Positions 28,993-36,495 of a stretch of 64,000 nucleotides of DNA are shown one piece after another; positions within the stretch are counted from its first letter, which is position 1, and each line of letters starts with the position of its first letter. Source of the stretch: Corynebacterium kalidii (GTDB lineage Bacteria > Actinomycetota > Actinomycetes > Mycobacteriales > Mycobacteriaceae); the NCBI RefSeq assembly GCF_022869005.1, contig NZ_JALIEA010000016.1, forward strand, positions 106,054 to 170,053. Reading direction: 5' to 3'. The position numbers and the translations under genes are program-made. The notes under the pieces are model-generated. The model was not told where the DNA came from and did no database searches. It saw only the letters and a list, made by a program, of their open reading frames with translations.

Positions 28993-29855
28993 TCCGGTCC
29001 GCCGACCGGTTCGGCCGGGGAGGGCCGCTGCCGCGTCTCGTCGCGGATCACGCGGCGTCCCCGCGCCCACCCGATCCCGCGGCACACCAGGTAGATGGTG
29101 AAGCTGATGGTCGTGACGAAGGGGCTGACCGGGAGCCCCGGTTCCAGGGAGAGCACCAGACCACCGGCGGCGGCGGTCGTGGCGAAGACGGCGGACAGCA
29201 CCACCGCCATCAGCGGGTTGGACGTCACCCGGACGGCGGCGGCACCCGGGGTGATCAGCAGCGCCAACAGCAGCAGCGCCCCGACGATCTGCACCCCCTG
29301 GGAGGCGACGATACCGATCAGGACGGCGAACGCCGCGGCGAGGAGCTTCACCGGCACACCGGACGCCGCGGCCATGACCGGGTCGACCGTGGCGAACAGC
29401 AGCGGTCGCCACAGCACGGCGACGGCGCCGACGACGAGGACGGACATCAGGGCGAGCACCCCCAGCGAGGCGCCCGACACCCCCACGATCTGCCCGGTGA
29501 GCAGGGCGTAGGCCTCCGACGTCCGACCGGGGTACAGGTAGATGAACAGCACGGACAGGCCCATGCCGAAGGCGAGGACCACCCCGACGGTGGCGTCCTG
29601 TTCCTTCAGCCCCAGCAGCGCGAGCACCACCGCGGCCAGGACGGCGCCCAGGACGGCCCCGGTGGTCACGCTGACGCCGAACAGCAGTGCGGCGGCGGCG
29701 CCCATCAACGCCAGCTCCCCGGTGGCGTGGGCGGCGAAGCTCATCTTGCGCATCACGATCAGCGGGGCGAGCGCCCCGGAGACCAGGCCGAGGAGCAGGG
29801 ACGCGACCAAGGCGTACTGCACGAAGTCGACCTGCAGCAGGTCCCAGGTGTTCAC
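28971..29855 (-). CDS. Zinc/manganese ABC transporter permease
   Basis: A 294-residue ABC-3 family inner-membrane protein with about eight hydrophobic spans (such as LGVLALMSVLVVGAVAVLW and VGALLLLALLITPGAAAVR). It forms the channel for the ATPase and the His-rich binding lipoprotein encoded upstream. Start GTG at 29855 overlaps the ATPase stop by 4 bp. An Arg-rich cytosolic tail ends the protein. C. glutamicum has a Zur-regulated operon at the same place beside ipsA. Confidence 0.9.
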   Translation of the reverse strand: MNTWDLLQVDFVQYALVASLLLGLVSGALAPLIVMRKMSFAAHATGELALMGAAAALLFGVSVTTGAVLGAVLAAVVLALLGLKEQDATVGVVLAFGMGLSVLFIYLYPGRTSEAYALLTGQIVGVSGASLGVLALMSVLVVGAVAVLWRPLLFATVDPVMAAASGVPVKLLAAAFAVLIGIVASQGVQIVGALLLLALLITPGAAAVRVTSNPLMAVVLSAVFATTAAAGGLVLSLEPGLPVSPFVTTISFTIYLVCRGIGWARGRRVIRDETRQRPSPAEPVGGPDHPQSVS

Positions 29856-30556
29856 ACGACCACCATCCGTCCGTTGACCTCGGCGACGTCGACCTCGGTG
29901 CCGTAGAGCCGGGACAGCACCGGACCGGTCATGACCTCGTCCACCGTGCCGGTGACGTGGCCGTCCGGGCCGAGGTAGAGCACCCGGTCGGTCACCCCGA
30001 GCACGGGGTTGATGCTGTGGGTGACGAAGACGACGGCGGTGCCGTGTTCCCGTCGGCGCCGGTCCAGGAGCTCGACGGCGGAGCGTTGGGCCGACAGGTC
30101 CAGGCTCAGCAGCGGCTCGTCGCAGAGCAGGAGCTGGGGGTCGGAGGCCAGCGCCTGGGCCTGCCGGACGAGTTGCTGTTGGCCGCCGGAGAGGGTGCCC
30201 ACCCGCCGGTCCGCCAGGCCCGACGCGCCGACCTCGGCGAGGGCGGCGTCCACGGTGGCGCGCCGGGGGCGGCGTCGGGACAGGACGCCGTGCTCGATGG
30301 ACAGTCCGACGAGGTCGCGGACGCGGATCGGCAGGTCGGTGTCGAACATGCGTTGCTGGGGGATGAACCCGATCCGGTCGGGGGTGCTGACGCTGCCTGA
30401 GGACAGCGCGCGGGTGCCCAGGACGGTGTTGAGCAGCGTGGATTTCCCCACGCCGTTGGGGCCGAGGACGGTGAGGAACTCCCCGGTCCCGATGCTGAGG
30501 TCCAGGTTGTGCCAGAGCGGGTCGACGCTGGCGTCGGTGAAGGTCAGGAGAGCCAT
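29852..30556 (-). CDS. Zinc/manganese ABC transporter ATP-binding protein
   Basis: A 234-residue ATPase: Walker A GPNGVGKST, signature LSGGQQQLVRQAQALASDP, Walker B LLLCDEPLLSLD and the switch His in VVFVTHSINPVLG. It energises metal uptake with the adjoining permease. Its ATG abuts the stop codon of the substrate-binding protein gene with no gap, so expression is coupled. Confidence 0.94.
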   Translation of the reverse strand: MALLTFTDASVDPLWHNLDLSIGTGEFLTVLGPNGVGKSTLLNTVLGTRALSSGSVSTPDRIGFIPQQRMFDTDLPIRVRDLVGLSIEHGVLSRRRPRRATVDAALAEVGASGLADRRVGTLSGGQQQLVRQAQALASDPQLLLCDEPLLSLDLSAQRSAVELLDRRRREHGTAVVFVTHSINPVLGVTDRVLYLGPDGHVTGTVDEVMTGPVLSRLYGTEVDVAEVNGRMVVV

Positions 30557-31594
30557 CTAGCTGAGCGCGTCCTCGAGGTCGGTGATCACGCCGTCGACGT
30601 AGTCGGCGTAGGTGTCGTCGGCGCCGGGGGTCTCGGTGACGTTGACCACCGGCACGTCGGTGTCCTTCGCGGCGTCGGTGAGCTGGCGTGAGGACTGGCT
30701 CTCGGACTGGGTGTTGGTGATCAGCGCGTCCGCCTCGCCGCCGGTGACGAGGTCGCGGGTGGTCGAGAGGTCCGCGACGGAGGGCTCGCCCTCGTTGAGG
30801 ACGGACCGGGCGAATCCTTCGGGGGTGACGTCGTGGATCTCCGAGCCGCGTAGCAGCAGGCCCGCGACGGGCTCGGTGAGCACCACGTGGGCGTGCGGGA
30901 GGTCGGCGATCCGCTGGCGGAAGCCGTCGGTCATCTCGTGGACCCCGCTGGCGTCGGTGGGGAAGCTGGGGTCGAGGCTGTTGATGTGGGCGGCGAGGGC
31001 GTCGGCGAAGGCACTGACGCGGTCCATGTCGAACCAGACGTGCGGGTTCTCGTCGCCGGTGAGGATGTCGCCGCCGTGGTCGTGGCCGGCATGGTCATCG
31101 CCGTGGTCCCCGTGGTCCCCGTGGTCCCCGTGGTCCCCGTGGTCATGGTCGCCGTGGTCGTCACCCTCGCCACCGTGGGTGTGACCTTCGGCCAGCGGGG
31201 CGGCGGTGATGACCTCGGCGTCGTCGCCGGCGTTGTCGGTGAGCCAGTTGTCGTAGCCGGCGCCGTTGCCGACGACGATGTCGGCGTCGCGGATCGTGGA
31301 GATGTCCCGGGCGGTGGCCTCGTACTCGTGGGGGTCGTCGTCGGTGCCGGTGAGGATGGTGTCCACGGTGAAGTCGTCGGCGTTGACGGCGTCGTCGGAC
31401 TCGGCGGCGTCGTCGACGACCTGCTGGGCGATGTCGCCCCAGGTCGAGGTGGATGCGACGATGCGGATGCCCCCGTTGTCGGCGGGGTCGCTGTCCGCTC
31501 CGCCGGCGCAGGCGGTGAGTCCCAGTGTGAGGGCGGTGGCGGTGGCCAGGGCCAGGGCTGCGGAGGTGCGGGCGGTGGGGCGACGTCGTGACAT
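30557..31594 (-). CDS. Zinc ABC transporter substrate-binding lipoprotein (ZnuA-like)
   Basis: A 345-residue cluster A-I binding protein. Signal peptide with lipobox LTAC. Metal-site residues are in DDDPHEYEATARD, NPHVWFDMDRVSAFA (His) and a C-terminal Asp region. A very His/Asp-rich loop (about residues 139-172, repeating DHG and GDH) is typical of zinc chaperone loops in ZnuA. The loop is encoded by tandem 9-bp repeats (about 31105-31145). Start ATG with TAGTGT seven bases upstream. It heads the three-gene operon. Confidence 0.93.
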   Translation of the reverse strand: MSRRRPTARTSAALALATATALTLGLTACAGGADSDPADNGGIRIVASTSTWGDIAQQVVDDAAESDDAVNADDFTVDTILTGTDDDPHEYEATARDISTIRDADIVVGNGAGYDNWLTDNAGDDAEVITAAPLAEGHTHGGEGDDHGDHDHGDHGDHGDHGDHGDDHAGHDHGGDILTGDENPHVWFDMDRVSAFADALAAHINSLDPSFPTDASGVHEMTDGFRQRIADLPHAHVVLTEPVAGLLLRGSEIHDVTPEGFARSVLNEGEPSVADLSTTRDLVTGGEADALITNTQSESQSSRQLTDAAKDTDVPVVNVTETPGADDTYADYVDGVITDLEDALS

Positions 31595-31601
31595 GGGGAC
31601 G

Positions 31602-31631
31602 ACACTAGTCCTTGTTGGGAATGCTTGCCAA
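31602..31631 (-). promoter_or_regulatory. Zinc operon promoter with overlapping imperfect palindrome
   Basis: On the minus strand, TTGGCA (31631-31626) and TAGTGT (31607-31602) form a promoter with an 18-bp spacer, giving a leaderless transcript. The palindrome TTGGGAATGCTTGCCAA (31615-31631) covers the -35. A Zur-type repressor is the natural candidate, but the sequence does not obviously match the C. glutamicum Zur consensus as I remember it. Confidence 0.5.
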
Positions 31632-31680
31632 TTAGGGTTGCGTCAGTCACCGGGACAGGGCGTCGACTAGCATGGTCGTC

Positions 31681-32853
31681 GTGAATCGCTCCAGCAGCAG
31701 GGCCTCGAACGGTGCCCCGGGCCGACCAGGCAGACAGAACCGGCGCGGCACCCTGGCCTCTATCGCGGCGGAGCTGGGGGTGTCCCGGACAACGGTCTCC
31801 AACGCCTACAACCGTCCCGAACAGCTCTCCGTCGAACTGCGTGAACGCATCATGCGCACCGCGGACCGGATGGGCTACTCCGGCCCGGACCCGACGGCAC
31901 GGTCCCTGCGGACCCGTCGGGCCGGTGCGATCGGCGTCCTGCTCACCGACGACATGACCTACGCCTTCGAGGACCAGGCGTCGCTGGAGTTCATGTCGGG
32001 TGTCTCCGAGGCCTGCGTCGGTATGGACACCTCCATGCTGCTGATCCCCGCCGGTGCGGAGACCGCCGAGGAGGACAGGCCGGCCTCACTGGTGAACCAG
32101 GCCGTGGTGGACGGCTTCATCGTCTACTCCGTCGCCGCCGACGACCCGTTCCTCGCCTCGGTGACCAGCCGCAACGTCCCCACCGTGATCTGTGACCAGC
32201 CGGCCGACGACCACGGGGTGAACTTCGTGGGCATCGACGACCGGGAGGCGATCCGCCCGGCGGCCCAGGCACTGGTCGACGCCGGTCACCGCCGGGTGGG
32301 GATCCTGTGCATCCGTCTGGACCGTCACCCCAACAACGGTCCGGTCAGCCCGGAGCGCCTGGAGAAGGCGCAGATGCACGTCCAGAAGGGCCGGGTCCTC
32401 GGGGCGCTGGCCGTGCTGGAGGACGCCGGTGTCGACCGCACGGACGTCCCGGTCATCGAACGCCACATCAACAACCCGGACACCGCCCGGAGTGCGGCCG
32501 CCGAGTTGCTGGAGGGGCACCCCGAACTCACGGCGGTGATCTGCACGACGGACAGCCAGGCGCTCGGTGTGCTCGACTACGCCGCCGACGTGGGGATCGA
32601 CGTGCCCGGGGAGCTCTCGGTGGTCGGGTTCGACGGGATCGCCCGTGCCCGTGATCGGGGTCTGGCCACCGTGGAACAGCCGAACCGCGAGAAGGGGTTC
32701 ACCAGCGGAAACGTCCTCGCCGCGCTGATCGGCCGCAACACCGAGGCCACGCGGCGGGAGCCCGCGACCGAGTGGGCGGAGCCGGAGCCGAGGATCATCC
32801 TGCCGACGCACTACCTCCCTGGCCGGACCGTGGCTCCTCCCGCAGCTCGCTGA
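31681..32853 (+). CDS. ipsA: LacI-family transcriptional regulator, IpsA-like
   Basis: A 390-residue regulator: N-terminal LacI helix-turn-helix (TLASIAAELGVSRTTVSNAYN, read with the hinge MGYSGPDPTARSLR) and a periplasmic-binding-protein-like sensor domain with long inserts. In C. glutamicum the LacI protein at this position is IpsA, a myo-inositol-sensing activator of inositol phosphate synthase (ino1) and so of mycothiol and lipid synthesis. An ATG at 31672 overlaps the -10 TAGCAT (31668-31673); the GTG at 31681, seven bases after it, is the likelier leaderless start. The last 59 bp overlap otsB. Confidence 0.8.
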   Translation: MNRSSSRASNGAPGRPGRQNRRGTLASIAAELGVSRTTVSNAYNRPEQLSVELRERIMRTADRMGYSGPDPTARSLRTRRAGAIGVLLTDDMTYAFEDQASLEFMSGVSEACVGMDTSMLLIPAGAETAEEDRPASLVNQAVVDGFIVYSVAADDPFLASVTSRNVPTVICDQPADDHGVNFVGIDDREAIRPAAQALVDAGHRRVGILCIRLDRHPNNGPVSPERLEKAQMHVQKGRVLGALAVLEDAGVDRTDVPVIERHINNPDTARSAAAELLEGHPELTAVICTTDSQALGVLDYAADVGIDVPGELSVVGFDGIARARDRGLATVEQPNREKGFTSGNVLAALIGRNTEATRREPATEWAEPEPRIILPTHYLPGRTVAPPAAR

Positions 32854-33748
32854 GTGCGGCCACCGAGGCGGCGTCGACGACCCCGCCGTCGCGGTCACCC
32901 TGGCGCAGGAGCCTCGCTTCGGCGAGGCGCGACAGGGTGGCGGCCACCGCATCCGGGTCCGGCAGGCGACGGTGCGCGGCGGTGTCGCCGTCGCCCACCC
33001 GGATGCCCAGGTCAGGACGGCCCGGGTAGCTGTCGCCGGACGGGGACAGCCCCTGCTGGTCGAGCACCCGCAGCGCGGTCTCGTCGGTGACGTCGTCGCC
33101 GGCGAAGATGACGGCGTCCGGCTGGTCACGGTCGATGTAGGCCTGCAGGTAGCTGCCCTTGGTCACCGGTGACACCGACACCTCGACGATGTCCTTGCCC
33201 GGGGTCACGGTGACCCCGTCGAGTTTCTGCACGGCCAGACGGAACTCCTCGTAGGCGGTGAGGCCGGTCCGGCGGTCCGCGGCGCCTCGGATGTGGAGCC
33301 CCACGGCGAAGGGTTTGCGCTCCACCCACATCCCGGGATCGAGGGTGGCGTAGGCGTCGGCCTTCTCGGCGAGTGTGGCGAGCAGGGTCTGCTGGTCTTC
33401 GTCGAGTCCGGAGCCGGCGGTGTCGGCGGGTTCGGCACCGTGGCTGCCGACGAGCAGGATGTCGCCGGGTGACGGCGAGGAGACGGCGGTGACCTCGGCG
33501 ACGGGTTCGAGGATCTCGAGGTTACGTCCGGAGAGCAGCATGACCGTGGTGCCGGAACACCCCGCGAGCCGGTCGATGGCGGCGCGGGCGCCGGGGACCA
33601 TGCGTACGGACAGCGGGTCGGTGGAGAACCCGGCGAGGGTGCCGTCGAAGTCGAGGGCGACGAGCAGGTGGGGGACCTCGGCGAGGTACTGGATGTCGTC
33701 GGTGGAGACGCTGGGCAGGGGGCCGGTGGTGACGTGGTCGTCGGTCAT
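32795..33748 (-). CDS. otsB: Trehalose-6-phosphate phosphatase
   Basis: A 317-residue HAD phosphatase that finishes trehalose synthesis. Nucleophile motif LLVALDFDGTLAGF, motif II VMLLSGRN, ERKPFAVGLHIRGA and VIFAGDDVTDETAL with Mg-binding Asp residues. The C-terminus extends about 50 residues beyond the usual enzyme and its coding end overlaps convergent ipsA by 59 bp. -10 TACGCT lies seven bases before the ATG. otsA is two genes upstream on the same strand. Confidence 0.92.
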   Translation of the reverse strand: MTDDHVTTGPLPSVSTDDIQYLAEVPHLLVALDFDGTLAGFSTDPLSVRMVPGARAAIDRLAGCSGTTVMLLSGRNLEILEPVAEVTAVSSPSPGDILLVGSHGAEPADTAGSGLDEDQQTLLATLAEKADAYATLDPGMWVERKPFAVGLHIRGAADRRTGLTAYEEFRLAVQKLDGVTVTPGKDIVEVSVSPVTKGSYLQAYIDRDQPDAVIFAGDDVTDETALRVLDQQGLSPSGDSYPGRPDLGIRVGDGDTAAHRRLPDPDAVAATLSRLAEARLLRQGDRDGGVVDAASVAALSELREEPRSGQGGSASAG

Positions 33749-33806
33749 GCCGTCCAGCGTAGCGACGACGGGGCCCGGCAGGGGCCCGGCAGGGGCACAG
33801 CCGGGG

Positions 33807-34388
33807 TCAGGGGGTCGCGAGGAACTCGACGAACCGTCCGGTCTGCCAGTTGGACGGGTCGTCGTCGGTGCGGGTCAACCGCAGTTCGTCCTCGGCAGGG
33901 GTGCTCCACCGCAGGACCGGGGCACCGCCGTCGCTGCCGTCGCCATTTTCGCCGTCGTCACCGTCGCTTTCGCCGAGCAGCGTCACGAGACGGTCGGCGA
34001 GGGAGGAGTCGTTCGGCAGGCAGTCCGTCCCGCCGGGGTCACCGCTGATGTCGCGGGCCGTGAGACCGGGGAACCGGACCCGGTCGTTGTCGAGCCACTC
34101 GACGTCGCCGCTCAACGCCATGCACCCGGCGGCACCGGTGATGGTGCTGCCGCCGAGGGCGATCCAGGTGCGGGCCTGGTCTGTCTGGGACAGGGACGAG
34201 GCGACGGCGGTGCCGGAGTCGACGAGGGCGGCGTCCTCGACCCGGCCGACCTGCCAGCGGATGTCCGCGAGCTCGCCGGGGATGTCCGAACCACAGGAGG
34301 CGAGCAGGACGCTGCCGGCGAGGACGACACCACCGAGGGCCGTGCGGAGGACGGGACGGTGGGTCGTTCGGGTCGTACTCCGGTTCAC
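33807..34388 (-). CDS. META/HslJ-like lipoprotein between otsA and otsB
   Basis: A 193-residue lipoprotein: signal with lipobox LASC, then a domain resembling META/HslJ (IRWQVGRVEDAALVDSG, TWIALGGSTITGAAGCMALSG and a buried Trp/Gly pattern), a Gly/Asp-rich insert, and a terminal domain ending FVEFLATP. The GTG at 34388 overlaps the otsA stop (GTGA), so it is coupled to otsA; a longer frame to 34583 is inside otsA. A gene sits at this place in C. glutamicum too. The role in trehalose biology is unknown. Confidence 0.7.
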   Translation of the reverse strand: MNRSTTRTTHRPVLRTALGGVVLAGSVLLASCGSDIPGELADIRWQVGRVEDAALVDSGTAVASSLSQTDQARTWIALGGSTITGAAGCMALSGDVEWLDNDRVRFPGLTARDISGDPGGTDCLPNDSSLADRLVTLLGESDGDDGENGDGSDGGAPVLRWSTPAEDELRLTRTDDDPSNWQTGRFVEFLATP

Positions 34389-36016
34389 TCGTCCACCGTG
34401 CCTGTGGTCGACACCGGTCCCGCGGGGTCCAGTACCGCCAGGAAGCGGCGGGCCCACCCGTGGACGTCGTGGGAGCGGACCTCCTCCCACATCTCCTGCA
34501 TGCGGGCCTGTTTGTCCTCGTCCGGGGACTCGATGGCCTTCATGATCGCCGCCGCCGTCGACTCCACGTCGTAGGGGTTGCACAGGAACGCGTTCGGCAG
34601 TTGCGTGGCCGCACCGGTGAACTCACTGAGCACCAGGGCGCCGGAGCCGTCCGAATGGCTGGCCACGTACTCCTTGGCCACGAGGTTCATCCCGTCCTTC
34701 AGGGCGGTCACCAGCATCACGTCCGATGCGGCGTAGAGCGAGACCAGTTGCGCGAACGGCATGCTCGCGTGCGAGTAGTGCACCACGGTGTGCCCGAGGC
34801 TGCCGTAGGCGCCGTTGATGCGCGACACGGTGCGTTCGACGTCCTCGCGGGTCCGGGCGTAGGAGTCGAGACGTTCCCGGGACGGGGTGGCCACCTGGAT
34901 CAGGCAGACCTCGTCCGGGTTCAGCAGGCCCTGGCTGAGCAGCTGCTCGAGCGCCTTGAGCCGCTGGTGGATGCCCTTGGTGTAGTCCAGGCGGTCCACG
35001 CCGGCGAGCAGGATCTTCGGCGAACCGACCCGACGACGCAGGGCACTGGCGGCGGACACGGTCTCCGGGGCGGTGGCCTTGGCCTGGACACCCTCGGCGT
35101 CGATCGAGATCGGGAACACCCCGACCTTGACCTCGCGTCCGTCCTCGGTGCGTACGGTGCCGGCCACCGCGTCCCGCCGCGGCAGGCGGGCGCCGCGGAT
35201 GTAGGACACCCCCGACTCGTCGGTGCCGGCAGCGCCGTCGTCGGTGAACGTCCCCTCGCCGTCCGCCCCGCAGGCGTCGCCCTCGCCGACCTTGCTGAAG
35301 GTCACGTCGCCGCCGAGGGCGCGCAGCGTGTACAGGAAATTCCACGCGGAGTCAGGGGTGTGCAGCCCGATGAGGTCGGCGCCCAGCGTCCCCTGGAGGA
35401 CGTCCCACCGCCACGGCAGCTGGCGGAACAGCTCCGGCGCGGGGAAGGGGATGTGCAGGAAGAAGCCGATCTTCAGGTCGGGGCGCATCTCCCGCAGCAT
35501 GCCCGGTACCAGGTGCAGCTGGTAGTCCTGCACCCAGACGGTCGCCCCGGGGGCGGCGGCCTCGGCCGCGGCGGCCGCGAAACGTTCGTTGACGGTGCGG
35601 TAGGCGCGCCACCACGACCGGTGGAACTCGGGGTGGACGATCAGGTCGTGGTACAGCGGCCAGAGGGTGTCGTTGGAGAAACCCTCGTAGTAGGTCTGGA
35701 ACTCCGAGGTGGTGATGTTCACCGGAACGAGGGTGACGCCCCCGTCCATCTCCGGGAGGTCGGAGACGTGCACCTCCTCCTCCGGGGAGTCGGCGGTGGC
35801 ACCGGGCCAGCCGACCCAGCTGCCCTGGCTGCTTTCCAGGACGGGGCGCAGCGCGGTGACCAGCCCGCCCGGGCTGGGGGACCAGGTCACCGACCCGTCC
35901 TTGCCGACGGACCGGTCGACCGGCAGCCGGTTGGCGACCACGACCATGTCACTCGGGGGGACGGTCCCGGTCGACAACTCTCCGTCAGCGTAGGTTCGGT
36001 CATCTCCGGCAGTCAC
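34385..36016 (-). CDS. otsA: Trehalose-6-phosphate synthase
   Basis: A 543-residue GT20 glycosyltransferase joining glucose from a nucleotide sugar to glucose 6-phosphate. Substrate-binding motifs: VVANRLPVDRS, VWVQDYQLHLVPGMLR, GFFLHIPFPAPELFRQLPW, LAGVDRLDYTKGIHQRL and KDGMNLVAKEYVASH. An acidic insert near residues 235-265 (DACGADGEGTFTDDGAAGTD) makes it longer than the C. glutamicum enzyme of about 485. GTG at 36016 follows AAAGGGAG. Trehalose is needed for mycolate transfer in corynebacteria. Confidence 0.95.
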   Translation of the reverse strand: MTAGDDRTYADGELSTGTVPPSDMVVVANRLPVDRSVGKDGSVTWSPSPGGLVTALRPVLESSQGSWVGWPGATADSPEEEVHVSDLPEMDGGVTLVPVNITTSEFQTYYEGFSNDTLWPLYHDLIVHPEFHRSWWRAYRTVNERFAAAAAEAAAPGATVWVQDYQLHLVPGMLREMRPDLKIGFFLHIPFPAPELFRQLPWRWDVLQGTLGADLIGLHTPDSAWNFLYTLRALGGDVTFSKVGEGDACGADGEGTFTDDGAAGTDESGVSYIRGARLPRRDAVAGTVRTEDGREVKVGVFPISIDAEGVQAKATAPETVSAASALRRRVGSPKILLAGVDRLDYTKGIHQRLKALEQLLSQGLLNPDEVCLIQVATPSRERLDSYARTREDVERTVSRINGAYGSLGHTVVHYSHASMPFAQLVSLYAASDVMLVTALKDGMNLVAKEYVASHSDGSGALVLSEFTGAATQLPNAFLCNPYDVESTAAAIMKAIESPDEDKQARMQEMWEEVRSHDVHGWARRFLAVLDPAGPVSTTGTVDE

Positions 36017-36077
36017 GGCGTCGTCTCCCTTTGAGGATGCTCGAGGGTCGGTGTATCTCGGTTGTACGACCGCCAGA

Positions 36078-36443
36078 CTACTCGGTGGTGGTCTTCTTCG
36101 CGGCTGCGGACTTCGTGGCCTTCGTCGCCTTCTTGGCCGTGGTCTTCTTTGCGGCGGCCTTCTTCGCCGGCGCCTTCTTCGTGGCCTTCTTGGTCGCCTT
36201 CTTCGTGGTCTTCTTCGCGGCCTTGGGGTTCTTGGCCTCCTCCGCGGCGGCGGCGTCCGCGGCGACCTTGCGGTGGATGAGGCCCTCCGGCTCGACACCG
36301 AGCATGCACATCAGCGTCGCGGCATCGAGGAAGTCCTCGGCGTAGGTCGCGACGATGCGCTGCGCGGCCTTCGCGGTCTCCTCCTCCACGGTGTGCAGGG
36401 ACTCTGCGCTGGTGGTGTGGTTGTCGCTGACCTTCGGCGGCAC
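36078..36443 (-). CDS. Small protein with histone H1-like lysine/alanine tail
   Basis: A 121-residue protein. The N-terminal 75 residues form a predicted helical domain (EEETAKAAQRIVATYAEDFLDA, MLGVEPEGLIHRKV). The C-terminal 45 residues are almost only K, A, T and P in repeats such as KKATKKATKKAPAKKAAAKK, like eukaryotic H1 tails and mycobacterial HupB/Lsr-type nucleoid proteins. It probably binds nucleic acid. GTG at 36443 follows AAGGGAG. It lies between thrE and otsA on the same strand. Family name not certain. Confidence 0.75.
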   Translation of the reverse strand: MPPKVSDNHTTSAESLHTVEEETAKAAQRIVATYAEDFLDAATLMCMLGVEPEGLIHRKVAADAAAAEEAKNPKAAKKTTKKATKKATKKAPAKKAAAKKTTAKKATKATKSAAAKKTTTE

Positions 36444-36495
36444 TGATTGCTCCCTTACAAGATGTTGTTCGGCCTGAGACCCGTAAGCCCTCAGT

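Noticed and set aside
31105..31145. CRISPR-like repeat array
   Set aside because: The repeats are short in-frame codon repeats for the His/Asp loop of the zinc-binding protein.
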